A stretch of 64,000 nucleotides of DNA. Source: an uncultured Oscillospiraceae bacterium. GTDB taxonomy: Bacteria; Bacillota; Clostridia; Oscillospirales; Oscillospiraceae. The stretch lies in the NCBI GenBank assembly GCA_934597165.1, contig CAKTQP010000007.1, forward strand, positions 1 to 64,000, read 5' to 3'. Positions 26,310 through 37,247 of the stretch are shown piece after piece. Both the position numbers and the translations under genes were made by a program. The notes under the pieces are model-generated. The model was given only the letters and a program-made list of their open reading frames with translations. It made no database searches and was not told the DNA's origin. Position 1 is the stretch's first letter. Every line of letters begins with the position of its first letter.

Positions 26310-26528
26310 TCAGGGAACAGGATCATATTCTATGCACTTCTGCCGATGAAAGGGCTGACACTTGGCCAGGCGTTTGGCCGCCAGCAGGGAACCTCGGGCG
26401 GGGCCGTATTTCTCCACCGCCTCCTTTGCGTATTCGGAACAGGTGGGGATGAAACGGCAGCGGGCGGGGAACCAGGGCGAGATGGCCTTCTGATAGAACC
26501 AGATCAAGCCTAGCAGCAGTCTTTTCAT
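26310..26528 (-). CDS. yidD: YidD membrane protein insertion efficiency factor
   Basis: The 72-residue product has the whole YidD signature: GLIWFYQKAISPW, CRFIPTCSEYA and AKRLAKCQPFH. These include the three conserved cysteines. YidD is a haemolysin-like small protein that helps YidC work at the inner membrane. It lies between rnpA and yidC as in most Firmicutes. Confidence 0.95.
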   Translation of the reverse strand: MKRLLLGLIWFYQKAISPWFPARCRFIPTCSEYAKEAVEKYGPARGSLLAAKRLAKCQPFHRQKCIEYDPVP

Positions 26529-26568
26529 TCGAATTTACCTCCTTCCAAATGGGGAGGGTTTTTCTCGT

Positions 26569-26919
26569 TTAGGGTTGTTTTTTCGGGCGGAGCAAGCCCA
26601 GCTTGCCGGCCAGCTTTAGGAAGTCCCGTTCCAAAGCCTGGTAGCTGACAAAGGCGCTGCGCACCCGTGCCACCACCACCAGGTCGCGGCCGGGCAGGAA
26701 CTCTTCCTCGTGGAGACGATAGATCTCCCGCAGACGTCGCCGGATGCGATTCCGGGTGACAGCGTTGCCAAGCTTCTTGCCGGTGGTGATCCCCAGCCGA
26801 TTTTCCTTCAGCCGGTTCTTTCGGGTGTAGAGCACCATCGTCGGCGCTACGGCCTGTTTCCCTCGGCTGTAGAGCCGCCGGAAATCCCGATTTGATTTGA
26901 GGGAGACGGAGTACTTCAC
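26569..26919 (-). CDS. rnpA: Ribonuclease P protein component
   Basis: The 116-residue basic protein binds RNase P RNA and helps process tRNA 5' ends. The RNR motif is seen in GNAVTRNRIRRRLREIYR. A GTG start at 26919 is chosen because AAAGGAG lies 8 bases upstream; the ATG at 26988 would add 23 unrelated residues. A GGGGTGGA/TCCACCCC hairpin (27010-27038) lies between rpmH and rnpA and may be an attenuating or RNA-processing signal. Confidence 0.93.
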   Translation of the reverse strand: MKYSVSLKSNRDFRRLYSRGKQAVAPTMVLYTRKNRLKENRLGITTGKKLGNAVTRNRIRRRLREIYRLHEEEFLPGRDLVVVARVRSAFVSYQALERDFLKLAGKLGLLRPKKQP

Positions 26920-27075
26920 AAAACAAACTCCTTTACTGAATGTTATCCTTCCTTTTTTGGAACACGGCAAAGGGCGCGCGGGGCGCACTTTACCAGTAAA
27001 TGCTTATCAGGGGTGGAAGATTGTTCATCATCCACCCCTCAGATGCAATATTTACGATCTGTTCCCATTTGTCAA

Positions 27076-27216
27076 TCAGTAAGACAGTCTAGCGCGACCC
27101 TTGGCGCGGCGGCGGGCAAGGACTTTCCGACCATTCTTGGTGGACATTCTCTTGCGGAAGCCGTGTACTTTCTGACCATGAAGCTTTTTGGGCTGATAGG
27201 TACGTTTGGTTGCCAT
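27076..27216 (-). CDS. rpmH: Ribosomal protein bL34
   Basis: The 46-residue protein begins [20 protein letters not shown] and ends [13 protein letters not shown], the canonical bL34. It is the first gene of the leftward operon, transcribed away from dnaA, as in nearly all Firmicutes. Confidence 0.98.
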   Translation of the reverse strand: MATKRTYQPKKLHGQKVHGFRKRMSTKNGRKVLARRRAKGRARLSY

Positions 27217-27329
27217 GAATTACACCTCCGTATAGTTATCTTGCTCAACAAGCCGGGAACAGATACCCGACCGTAGCGAACGTAATTTAGGCGCAAGACT
27301 CCCAAAAGAGAGCTGATAGCGCATTTGTC

Positions 27330-27359
27330 ATTATAAACGATACTTTTTATCCCTGTCAA
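27330..27359 (-). promoter_or_regulatory. rpmH promoter, near-perfect sigma-A consensus
   Basis: On the minus strand TTGACA (27354-27359) and TATAAT (27330-27335) are separated by 18 bases, about 115 bases before rpmH. Confidence 0.85.
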
Positions 27360-27607
27360 CAGAAATTTCACAATATTTTTCTTTCTTCCTGCAATTTTGG
27401 GATGGGATACCATATGTTGCGGTCGGGAGCAGGGAGGGACACAACTTTTTTGCGGATCACTTTTCGGAACAGCTGGAAACACAGGATGAAAACGCAATAC
27501 GCTGTCTCTTTTACAGCCGACCACGCCGAAACCCTGCCTGGCAGGCTTTTAGCGTTGCGTTACTTGCAGTTTGTGAACAAGTATATTCTATTTTTTAGAT
27601 GTATACC

Positions 27608-27636
27608 TTGTAAAAGAGGGGAATTTATGTTATACT
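27608..27636 (+). promoter_or_regulatory. dnaA promoter
   Basis: TTGTAA (27608-27613) and TATACT (27631-27636) are 17 bases apart, 75 bases upstream of the dnaA ATG. The 5' leader holds a hairpin with a DnaA box. Confidence 0.8.
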
Positions 27637-27663
27637 TTAAGCTGTGTTTTTATTCTTTTTTCT

Positions 27664-27689
27664 GCCGGATTTTTTCACAAAGATCCGGC
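27664..27689 (+). promoter_or_regulatory. Hairpin in the dnaA leader with a DnaA box in its loop
   Basis: GCCGGAT (27664-27670) pairs with ATCCGGC (27683-27689). The loop begins TTTTTCACA (27671-27679), which fits the DnaA-box pattern TTWTNCACA. It lies about 25 bases before the dnaA start, so DnaA could act on its own gene here. This is inference. Confidence 0.55.
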
Positions 27690-27711
27690 CTTGAAACGGA
27701 GTTTTGTATTT

Positions 27712-29037
27712 ATGAATTCTGCCAATGAAATTTGGATGAGTATTACGCCGGTCCTGCAAGAGAAATACACCGCCATTGCCTTCACGACCTGGTTCGGCCA
27801 GGTGGAGGCGCTGGATTTCAAGATGGATCAGCTGATCTTATCCTGCCCCTCGGATTTCAAAGCGAAGATGATCCGAGACCGCTTTCAATCCGATATCGAA
27901 CAGATCCTCCACGACCTGTTCGCCGCCGACATCAAAGCGGTGATCTTAGGGCCGGAGGAGACCGCCGCCTACCGCTCGGAGGCGGCGGATCAGCCTGCGC
28001 CCAACCAGAATATTTTGATGGGCAGCGAGGAGTACACCTTTGACCGGTTCATCGTCGGTTCTTCCAACCGGTTTGCCTACAACGCCGCTCAGGCGGTGGC
28101 CAACGACCCGGGGAAGAGCTACAACCCGCTGTTTTTGTACGGCGAGTCCGGTTTGGGCAAGACCCATCTGCTCTACTCCATCTACCATACCATCCGGCAA
28201 AATCATCCGGACTATCAGATCATCTACATCAAGGGCGACGAGTTCACCAACGAGCTGTCCGAAGCCATCCGCCTGCGCAGCACTGACGCCTTCCGGCAGA
28301 AGTACCGGGACAAAGACCTGCTGCTGGTGGACGATATTCAATTCATCGCCGGCAAGGAACAGACCCAGGAGGAGTTCTTTAACACCTTCAACAACCTGTA
28401 CGAGGCCAAAAAGCAGATCGTCCTCACCTCGGACCGTCCCCCATCTGATATGCTCCGTCTGGAAGACCGGCTGCGCACCCGATTTGAGTGGGGGTTGATG
28501 GCAGACATCCAGCCGCCAGACTACGAGACCCGCTGCGCCATCATCAAGAACAAGTCCATCCTGCTGGGGTTGAACCTTCCCTCGGACATCATCGAGTACA
28601 TCGCCCAGAACATCACCGCCAACGTGCGGCAGCTGGAGGGCACCATCAAGCGGCTCATGGCCTATCGGGATCTGATGGGCAGCGAGATCAACGATGAAAA
28701 CGCCTCCCGAGCCATTCGGGAGTTGATCCGGAACAAGGATGAGTTCGTGCCCTCGCCGGAGGTGATCGTGGAGGAGACTGCCAAGTTCTACGACCTGGAC
28801 CCCAAGACCATCATGGGGGAGAGCCGAAAGGCCAACATCGTCCTGGCCCGGCAGGTCTCCATGTACATCATCCGTTCCATCACCAACCAATCCCTGCCGG
28901 AAGTGGGCAAATTCTTCGGTCAGCACCATACGACAGTCATGCACTCCGTAGAGAAGATCGAAAAGATGCTCTCCACCGACCGGGAGCTGAAAGAGGTCAT
29001 CCGCGACATCAAAGCCAATGTAAACGACCGCTTTTGA
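27712..29037 (+). CDS. dnaA: Chromosomal replication initiator DnaA
   Basis: The 441-residue initiator contains domain I (residues 1-80), the AAA+ domain with Walker A GESGLGKT (144-151) and Walker B LLLVDDIQF (about 203-211), and the DNA-binding domain IV. ATG 27712 with GGAG 10 bases upstream is preferred over an upstream TTG. The domain IV signature, usually FGGRDHTTV, reads FGQHHTTV here (about residues 400-408), so the usual Arg-Asp pair is missing and the segment is one residue shorter. Confidence 0.97.
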   Translation: MNSANEIWMSITPVLQEKYTAIAFTTWFGQVEALDFKMDQLILSCPSDFKAKMIRDRFQSDIEQILHDLFAADIKAVILGPEETAAYRSEAADQPAPNQNILMGSEEYTFDRFIVGSSNRFAYNAAQAVANDPGKSYNPLFLYGESGLGKTHLLYSIYHTIRQNHPDYQIIYIKGDEFTNELSEAIRLRSTDAFRQKYRDKDLLLVDDIQFIAGKEQTQEEFFNTFNNLYEAKKQIVLTSDRPPSDMLRLEDRLRTRFEWGLMADIQPPDYETRCAIIKNKSILLGLNLPSDIIEYIAQNITANVRQLEGTIKRLMAYRDLMGSEINDENASRAIRELIRNKDEFVPSPEVIVEETAKFYDLDPKTIMGESRKANIVLARQVSMYIIRSITNQSLPEVGKFFGQHHTTVMHSVEKIEKMLSTDRELKEVIRDIKANVNDRF

Positions 29038-29346
29038 CGGGCGCTTTTTTTCCACAGGTTCCACTGGATTTATCCACCTGTGGAAAAGTGTTGTGTGCAT
29101 AAAGCAGCCTGTGTAAAATTGACCTGTGCAATCCGATTTTTTTCTCCACACCCCCTGTGGAAGCGGAAAACATTGGGCCCCAAGGACAAAATGGGGTTTT
29201 CCACTTTTCCGGGCCCCCTACTAACTACTACTAATTTTTAGGTCTCTTTCTTTATCACACAAAGCGAAACAACCAACCGTTCCAGCATCTTCCCTCGGCG
29301 CAGAGGATTTCCCCTCCCGCCCTCGGAGAAAGGAGCTTCTCTCTTT
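29038..29346. other. oriC: oriC: DnaA-box cluster and DnaA-trio unwinding region
   Basis: The dnaA-dnaN gap holds several 9-mers matching or one off TTWTNCACA. They lie at 29048-29056 (+), 29070-29078 (+, one mismatch), 29079-29087 (-), 29094-29102 (-), 29110-29118 (-), 29142-29150 (+, one mismatch) and 29197-29205 (+, one mismatch). After the last box come a GC block (29211-29218) and five CTA triplets (29218-29233, with one extra A), then T-rich sequence. On the complementary strand these are 3'-GAT DnaA-trios, the layout described for the B. subtilis basal unwinding element. Confidence 0.88.
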
Positions 29347-30474
29347 ATGAAATTTTCCTGTGAAAAAGCCCTGCTGCAATCCATGATCGCCATCGCCTCC
29401 CGGGCGGTGGCGCCCAAAAGCACCATCCCCGCTCTGGAAGGGGTGCTGTTGGAAGCAGAGCAGGAGCTGAACCTGACCGGTTATAACCTGAAGACCGGCA
29501 TCCGCGGCACCATCTCCGCCGATATTTCCGAACCGGGCAGTATCGTCCTCTCCGCGCGCCTCTTTGGTGACATCATCCGACGCCTGCCCGACGATGTGGT
29601 GACCCTGTCCACCAACGATCTGATGGTGAACATCACCTGCGGCATGAGCGAGTTCAATATCTTGGGCATGGATCCCAGCCAGTTCCCGGAGCTGCCTGCG
29701 GTAGAATACCAGAACAGCATGATCCTGCCTCAGCGCATCTTACATTCCATGATCACCGAGACCATCTTCGCCGTCTCCACCAATGACAGCCGCCCCATCC
29801 ACACCGGCGAGCTGTTCGAGCGGGACGGGGAGGGGATGCTCACCGTGGTGGCCGTGGATGGCTACCGCCTGGCGCTGCGCCGGGAGACCACCCAGCTCAA
29901 CGTGTCGGAGACCGCCTGCCAGTTCGTCATCCCTGCTCCCGCTCTCAACGAGGTCAGCAAAATTTGCGGCGATACCGATGAGCCTGTGGAGATCGTCCAG
30001 GGCAGTCGGCACATCATGTTTCGACTGGAGTCGGAGAAGATCACCCTCATCACCCGCCGCTTGGAAGGGGATTTCCTCAATTACAACCAGGCTATCCCCA
30101 CCAACAATCCCATCGCCATCTCCGTTGACCGGAAAAAGCTGATCTCCTGTATCGAACGCTGCTCCCTCATCATCACCGAGCAGCAGAAAAGCCCCCTCCG
30201 CTGCACCTTCGGCGACGGCGTGCTGGACATCCGCACCGCTACCGCCATCGGTACCGCCCAGGACCAGTGCCCCATGGTGGGTAATGGCAACGGGCTAGAA
30301 ATCGGCTTCAACAACAAGTATATCCTGGACGCCCTGAAGGCGGCCAACGCAGAGACCCTGCGCATCAGTCTCAACACCCCCATCAGTCCCTGTATCATTC
30401 AGCCGGAAGAGGGCGACAATCAGGATCAGTTCCTGTATATGGTCCTCCCGGTGCGGCTGAAGGCGGGACAGTAA
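29347..30474 (+). CDS. dnaN: DNA polymerase III beta subunit (sliding clamp)
   Basis: The 375-residue clamp has the three repeated domains expected of DnaN, with the start KFSCEKALLQSMIAIASRAV, the central VVAVDGYRLALRR motif (the clamp's protein-binding pocket strand) and the C-terminal MVLPVRLK ending. Length is normal. It lies directly after oriC in the usual dnaA-dnaN-yaaA-recF order. AAAGGAG lies about 10 bases before the ATG. Confidence 0.97.
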   Translation: MKFSCEKALLQSMIAIASRAVAPKSTIPALEGVLLEAEQELNLTGYNLKTGIRGTISADISEPGSIVLSARLFGDIIRRLPDDVVTLSTNDLMVNITCGMSEFNILGMDPSQFPELPAVEYQNSMILPQRILHSMITETIFAVSTNDSRPIHTGELFERDGEGMLTVVAVDGYRLALRRETTQLNVSETACQFVIPAPALNEVSKICGDTDEPVEIVQGSRHIMFRLESEKITLITRRLEGDFLNYNQAIPTNNPIAISVDRKKLISCIERCSLIITEQQKSPLRCTFGDGVLDIRTATAIGTAQDQCPMVGNGNGLEIGFNNKYILDALKAANAETLRISLNTPISPCIIQPEEGDNQDQFLYMVLPVRLKAGQ

Positions 30475-30489
30475 ATCGAGGTTTTACCC

Positions 30490-30702
30490 ATGAAAAAAGA
30501 AACTGTCACTATTTCTACCGAATTCATCAAGCTGGACGCCCTGCTGAAATATGCCGGACTGGTCAACAGCGGCGGCGAGGCAAAGACCCTCATCCAGGAG
30601 GGCGACGTGTTGGTCAATGGGGAAGTGTGTACCATGCGGGGCAAGAAGCTGCGCCCCGGTGACACCGTGACCTTGGGAGAAGAGACGGTCAGCATCCAAT
30701 GA
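30490..30702 (+). CDS. S4-domain RNA-binding protein (YaaA/RlbA)
   Basis: The 70-residue protein is a single S4 RNA-binding domain ([20 protein letters not shown] and [19 protein letters not shown]). Homologs between dnaN and recF are linked to ribosome assembly. It overlaps recF by 4 bases (ATGA), implying translational coupling, and starts 15 bases after dnaN. Confidence 0.92.
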   Translation: MKKETVTISTEFIKLDALLKYAGLVNSGGEAKTLIQEGDVLVNGEVCTMRGKKLRPGDTVTLGEETVSIQ

Positions 30703-31805
30703 TCGTCCATCACCTGACCCTGCACCATTTTCGGAACTATTCCTCACTGGATGTGGATTTCTCTCCCACCATCAATGTCATCTACGGAGACAACGCCCAG
30801 GGGAAGACCAATCTCATCGAGGCCATCGCCTACCTGTCTGCCTGCCGGAGCCACCGAGCCAGGTGGGACAGAGAGCTGATCGCCTTTGACCAGCCGGAGG
30901 CGGAGATCTTGTGCCAGCTCACCAGCCGGAACCGGGACTTTTTACTGGAAGCGCGGCTTCGGCGGGGACAACGGCGGGGATTGAAAAAGAACGGGGTGCG
31001 GTTGAAGAGTGCCGGGGAATTGGCTGGCATCTTGAATACCGTCCTGTTCTGTCCGGAGGATCTCTACCTCATCCGTTCCGGCGCCTCCGCCCGGCGGAAT
31101 TTCCTGGACAGCGTCATCTGTCAGCTCCGGCCCCGCTACGCCGAAGCCCTGGCGGAGTACAAGCGGCTGTACGAGCAGAAGACCAGGATTTTGAAAGATT
31201 GGCCGGAACAGCCTAAATTGCTGGATTTGCTGGAAGACTATAACGTGAGGATGTGCCAGACTGGCGCGCTGCTCATCCACTACCGTGCCCACTTCATCAA
31301 AAAGCTCAGCCAGTATGCTCCCATTATCCACAGGGACTGCTCCGACGGCCGAGAGACTTTGACCTTGGGTTATCAGACGGTGAAAACGGTGGAAGAACCC
31401 AAGGCTAAACCGGACGTGCTTTTTCCACAGCTTTGGACACATATGAGGAATCATTGGCAAGCGGAGCTGGACAGTCACAGCTGCCTCTCCGGCCCCCATA
31501 AGGACGACCTGCTGGTGGATATCAACGGGATGCCTGCCAAGCAGTACGCCAGCCAGGGGCAGACCCGCACCGCTTCTCTGGCCTTAAAATTGGCACAGCG
31601 GGAGATTTTGTATGAGACCTATGAGGAATACCCGGTGCTGCTGTTGGACGATGTTTTGAGCGAATTGGACCTGAGACGGCAGGAATTCGTCCTCAACCGC
31701 ATCACCGGTGGCCAGGTTTTCATCACCTGCTGTGAAGAACAGCGCCTGCACCAGCTGGAGGCGGGGAAGGTGCTGCACATCGAAAACGGCGCACTGGCGC
31801 CTTAG
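30699..31805 (+). CDS. recF: Recombination mediator RecF
   Basis: The 368-residue SMC-like ATPase helps load RecA at gaps. Walker A is [10 protein letters not shown], the signature is [17 protein letters not shown] and Walker B is [12 protein letters not shown], followed by the Q-rich strand and [16 protein letters not shown]. It is translationally coupled to the S4 gene and 12 bases from remB. Confidence 0.97.
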   Translation: MIVHHLTLHHFRNYSSLDVDFSPTINVIYGDNAQGKTNLIEAIAYLSACRSHRARWDRELIAFDQPEAEILCQLTSRNRDFLLEARLRRGQRRGLKKNGVRLKSAGELAGILNTVLFCPEDLYLIRSGASARRNFLDSVICQLRPRYAEALAEYKRLYEQKTRILKDWPEQPKLLDLLEDYNVRMCQTGALLIHYRAHFIKKLSQYAPIIHRDCSDGRETLTLGYQTVKTVEEPKAKPDVLFPQLWTHMRNHWQAELDSHSCLSGPHKDDLLVDINGMPAKQYASQGQTRTASLALKLAQREILYETYEEYPVLLLDDVLSELDLRRQEFVLNRITGGQVFITCCEEQRLHQLEAGKVLHIENGALAP

Positions 31806-31817
31806 GGAGGGGTTTTT

Positions 31818-32090
31818 ATGTACCTGCATTTGGGTCAGAACACCATCGTGCATGAATCGGAGATCTTGGGCATCTTTGACTTGGATATCACCTCCCAGTC
31901 CTACCGCACCCGCCAGTACCTCAACCGAGCGGAGCGGAATGGGGAAGTGGTCAGCATCAGCGAGGAGCTGCCCAAGAGCTTCGTGGTCTGTGCCGAACCC
32001 AAAACCAAAGGAAACCAGACGGTCTATATCGCCCAGCTCTCCAGCCAGACGCTGCTGCGCCGGTGGGAGGCGGGGATTCAGACCGATTGA
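31818..32090 (+). CDS. remB: RemB-like extracellular matrix regulator (DUF370)
   Basis: The 90-residue protein resembles YaaB/RemB, a small DNA-binding regulator encoded between recF and gyrB in B. subtilis. Typical are MYLHLGQNTIVHESEILGIF and VYIAQLSSQTLLRR. In B. subtilis, RemA/RemB affect biofilm matrix genes; the role here is not known. GGAGG lies 8 bases before the ATG. Confidence 0.9.
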   Translation: MYLHLGQNTIVHESEILGIFDLDITSQSYRTRQYLNRAERNGEVVSISEELPKSFVVCAEPKTKGNQTVYIAQLSSQTLLRRWEAGIQTD

Positions 32091-32098
32091 ATTTGTAA

Positions 32099-34108
<2,010 letters not shown>

Positions 34109-34130
34109 TGTCGTTGTGAGGTAAATCGTT

Positions 34131-36665
34131 TTGAGTAAGAAAAAAGATTATGAACCACAGGATATTGCCTATCCGGAACAGAAAATTGTCGAGATCGACC
34201 TAGAGCATGAGATGCAGACGGCGTACATGGATTATGCCATGTCCGTCATCGTCGGCCGTGCCCTGCCCGATGTGCGAGATGGTCTGAAGCCGGTGCATCG
34301 CCGTATCCTGTATGCTATGTACGAGGACAATCTGACCTCGGACCGCCCCTTCAAGAAGTCCGCCACCTGCGTGGGCGATGTGTTGGGTCGGTATCATCCC
34401 CATGGCGACAGCTCTGTTTACGACGCCTTGGTGCGTCTGGCGCAGACCTTCTCCATGCGGTACCCCCTGGTGGACGGCCACGGCAACTTCGGCAGCGTGG
34501 ACGGCGACCCTCCTGCTGCTTACCGTTATACCGAGGCTCGTCTGTCCAAGATTTCCAGCGAAATGCTGCGGGACATCGAAAAGGACACGGTAGATTGGGA
34601 TCCCAACTTCGACGAGAGCCGCCAGGAACCCCGTGTCCTGCCCTCCCGTTTTCCCAATCTGCTGGTCAACGGCTCCGCCGGTATCGCTGTCGGCATGACC
34701 ACCAACATTCCGCCCCACAACCTGCGGGAGGTCATTGACGGCACCATCTGCGTGATGGAAAATCCGGAAGCGGGCTTGGACGACCTGATGGAGCACATCC
34801 AAGGCCCCGACTTCCCCACCAGCGGTATCATCATGGGACGCAGCGGCATCCGTGCCGCCTATGGCACCGGCCGAGGGAAGATCACCGTTCGGGCAAAGAC
34901 GGAGATGGAGGAGTTCGGCGCTGGCCGCACCCGCATCATCGTCACCGAGCTGCCCTATCAGGTTAATAAGGCTCGTTTGATTGAAAATATCGCCGAACAG
35001 GTTCACGCCAAGCGACTGGAAGGCATTTCCGGCCTGCGGGATGAGTCTGACCGAGAGGGTATGCGCATCGTCATCGAGCTGAAAAAGGACGCCAACCCCC
35101 AGGTGGTCTTGAACCGCCTGTTCATCCAGACCCAGCTCCAGACCACCTTCGCTGTGGTCATGCTGGCCCTGGTACACAACCAGAAGCAGCCCCGCATCCT
35201 GACTCTCCGTCAGATTTTGGACGAGTACATCGACTTCCAGATGCAGGTGCTGACCCGCCGTACCATCTATGACAAGAAGAAGGCAGAGGCTCGTGCCCAC
35301 CTGCTGGAAGGTCTGCTCATCGCCCAGGACAACATTGACGAAGTGATTCGCATCATCCGCAGCAGCTATGACAACGCCAAGGAGAACCTGATGAACCGGT
35401 TCGGTCTGGATGATATCCAGGCACAGGCCATTCTGGATATGCAGCTGAAACGGCTCCAGGGTCTGGAACGGGATAAGCTGTTGGCAGAGTACAAGGAACT
35501 GGAAGAAAAGATCGCCTACTACGCAAGCCTGTTGGCCGACGAAGAGAAGATGAAGGGCGTGCTGAAGGACGAGCTTCTGGAGATCAAGGAAAAGTACGGT
35601 GACGATCGCAGAACCGCCATCGAACAGGTGGAGGATGAGATCGACATCGAGGACTTGATCGAGGAAGAGACCTGCGTGTTCACCATGAGCAACGCCGGTT
35701 ACCTGAAGCGCACCCCCGCTTCCGCTTACCGCAGCCAGCGCCGTGGCGGCAAGGGCGTCAACGCCATGACCACCCGGGAAGAGGACTACGTGACCACCCT
35801 GTTCACCTCCTCCACCCATGACTATATCCTGTTCTTTACCAACACCGGCAAGGTGCATCGGAAGAAGGGCTACCAGATTCCCGAAGCGGGTCGTACCGCC
35901 AAGGGCACCAACCTGGTCAACGTCCTGCCGGTGGAGCAGGGAGAAAAGGTCACGGCCATGATCCCCATTCGGGAGTTCACCGACGACGAGTTTCTGGTCT
36001 TCGCCACCCGGTTTGGCACCGTCAAGCGCATCACCCTGTCCAGCTTGAACACCGCCCGCAAGGCCGGCATCCGTGCTCTGAACCTGGAGGAAGGGGACGA
36101 ACTGATCTCCGTCTGCCGTACCGACGGCGATCAGGACGTGTTCCTGGTCACCCATGAGGGTATGGCCATCCGGTTCCATGAAAGCGACGTGCGCTGCATG
36201 GGACGTGACGCCGTGGGCGTCCGTGGCATCCGCCTGAAAGAGGGGGATTGGCTGGTAGCAGCCGGCGTGTCCAGCCAGGGCAGCAGCTTGCTGACCATCA
36301 CGGAGCAGGGCTACGGCAAGCGCACCCTTCTGGAAGAGTACAGCCTCCAGACCCGCGGCGGCTTCGGCAGCAAGAACTACCGGATCACCGAAAAGACCGG
36401 CCCGGTGGCCTGCGCTGCTGTGGTGCAGGACAAGGACGACGCGCTGATGATCTCCGACGACGGTACCATCATCCGTACTGCGGTCAGCGGCATCAACCTG
36501 TACGGCCGTGTGACCCAGGGCGTACACATCATGACCGTCGCCGAAGGCGGCAAGGTCATCTCTCTGGCTACCACCTGTGAAGAAGAGGAAGAAGAAGTTC
36601 CCTCTGAGGAAGAAACAGTAGAGGTCACGCCGGAAGAAGGCACAGAGGAATCAACAACTGTGTAA
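34131..36665 (+). CDS. gyrA: DNA gyrase subunit A
   Basis: The 844-residue subunit starts at TTG 34131, with GAGGT about 8 bases upstream. The catalytic Tyr is in YRYTEARLS (about residue 133). The quinolone-determining region reads [13 protein letters not shown], with Ser and Asp at the two main resistance positions, so it is wild-type-like. The GyrA box is seen as QRRGGKGV. A Glu-rich C-terminal tail ([11 protein letters not shown]) ends the protein. It follows gyrB by 22 bases. Confidence 0.97.
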   Translation: MSKKKDYEPQDIAYPEQKIVEIDLEHEMQTAYMDYAMSVIVGRALPDVRDGLKPVHRRILYAMYEDNLTSDRPFKKSATCVGDVLGRYHPHGDSSVYDALVRLAQTFSMRYPLVDGHGNFGSVDGDPPAAYRYTEARLSKISSEMLRDIEKDTVDWDPNFDESRQEPRVLPSRFPNLLVNGSAGIAVGMTTNIPPHNLREVIDGTICVMENPEAGLDDLMEHIQGPDFPTSGIIMGRSGIRAAYGTGRGKITVRAKTEMEEFGAGRTRIIVTELPYQVNKARLIENIAEQVHAKRLEGISGLRDESDREGMRIVIELKKDANPQVVLNRLFIQTQLQTTFAVVMLALVHNQKQPRILTLRQILDEYIDFQMQVLTRRTIYDKKKAEARAHLLEGLLIAQDNIDEVIRIIRSSYDNAKENLMNRFGLDDIQAQAILDMQLKRLQGLERDKLLAEYKELEEKIAYYASLLADEEKMKGVLKDELLEIKEKYGDDRRTAIEQVEDEIDIEDLIEEETCVFTMSNAGYLKRTPASAYRSQRRGGKGVNAMTTREEDYVTTLFTSSTHDYILFFTNTGKVHRKKGYQIPEAGRTAKGTNLVNVLPVEQGEKVTAMIPIREFTDDEFLVFATRFGTVKRITLSSLNTARKAGIRALNLEEGDELISVCRTDGDQDVFLVTHEGMAIRFHESDVRCMGRDAVGVRGIRLKEGDWLVAAGVSSQGSSLLTITEQGYGKRTLLEEYSLQTRGGFGSKNYRITEKTGPVACAAVVQDKDDALMISDDGTIIRTAVSGINLYGRVTQGVHIMTVAEGGKVISLATTCEEEEEEVPSEEETVEVTPEEGTEESTTV

Positions 36666-36685
36666 AAAACCGTGCATTTCAGAAC

Positions 36686-36717
36686 AACGGACGAGGCTCT
36701 GAGTCCCGTCCGTTTTC
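36686..36717 (+). terminator. Terminator of the dnaA/dnaN-gyrA run
   Basis: AACGGACG (36686-36693) pairs with CGTCCGTT (36707-36714), followed by TT. Confidence 0.75.
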
Positions 36718-36742
36718 TGTCTGACTGTGGAAGGAGGAGCGG

Positions 36743-37180
36743 ATGAAGACCGTAACCTTATATACTGACGGCGCCTGTTCCGGCAACCCTGGCCCTGGCG
36801 GTTGGGCGGCGATTTTGATGTATGGAAGTCACAAAAAAGAGCTGTCCGGCGGAGAAAAGAACACCACCAACAACCGTATGGAGCTGACTGGCGTCATCGA
36901 GGGGCTGCGTGCCCTGAATCAGCCCTGCATCGTGGAGTTGTACTCCGATTCTAAATATGTCATCGACGCTTTGGAAAAAGGCTGGGCTGTGGGCTGGCGG
37001 AAACGGGGTTGGAAGAAAGCGGATAAAAAACCCGCCTTAAATTCCGACCTGTGGGCGGTTTTGCTGGATCTGTGCGACCAACACGACGTGCGTCTTCACT
37101 GGGTGAAAGGCCATGCGGAGAACCCCTACAACAACCGCTGCGATGAACTGGCCGTGGCGGAGTGGCAAAAGCTGAAATAA
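36743..37180 (+). CDS. rnhA: Ribonuclease HI
   Basis: The 145-residue enzyme cleaves RNA in RNA-DNA hybrids. The catalytic acidic residues are visible: YTDGACSGNPGPGG (Asp), NNRMEL (Glu), YSDSKYV (Asp) and NNRCDELA (Asp). The basic handle region WRKRGWKKADKKP is present. It follows gyrA with its own GGAGG ribosome-binding site and terminator. Confidence 0.96.
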   Translation: MKTVTLYTDGACSGNPGPGGWAAILMYGSHKKELSGGEKNTTNNRMELTGVIEGLRALNQPCIVELYSDSKYVIDALEKGWAVGWRKRGWKKADKKPALNSDLWAVLLDLCDQHDVRLHWVKGHAENPYNNRCDELAVAEWQKLK

Positions 37181-37182
37181 TG

Positions 37183-37222
37183 AAAAGGAACCCTTCCGAA
37201 CGAGGCAAAAGGGTTCCTTTTT
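37183..37222. terminator. Bidirectional terminator between rnhA and the CoA-transferase gene
   Basis: AAAAGGAACCCTT (37183-37195) pairs with AAGGGTTCCTTTT (37209-37221), with T-rich flanks. Confidence 0.9.
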
Positions 37223-37247
37223 TGTTTGAAAAAATCAAGTTTTTAGT

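Noticed and set aside
34200..36527. Long minus-strand open frame opposite gyrA
   Set aside because: An antisense shadow of gyrA in a GC-rich gene; no signals and no family resemblance.
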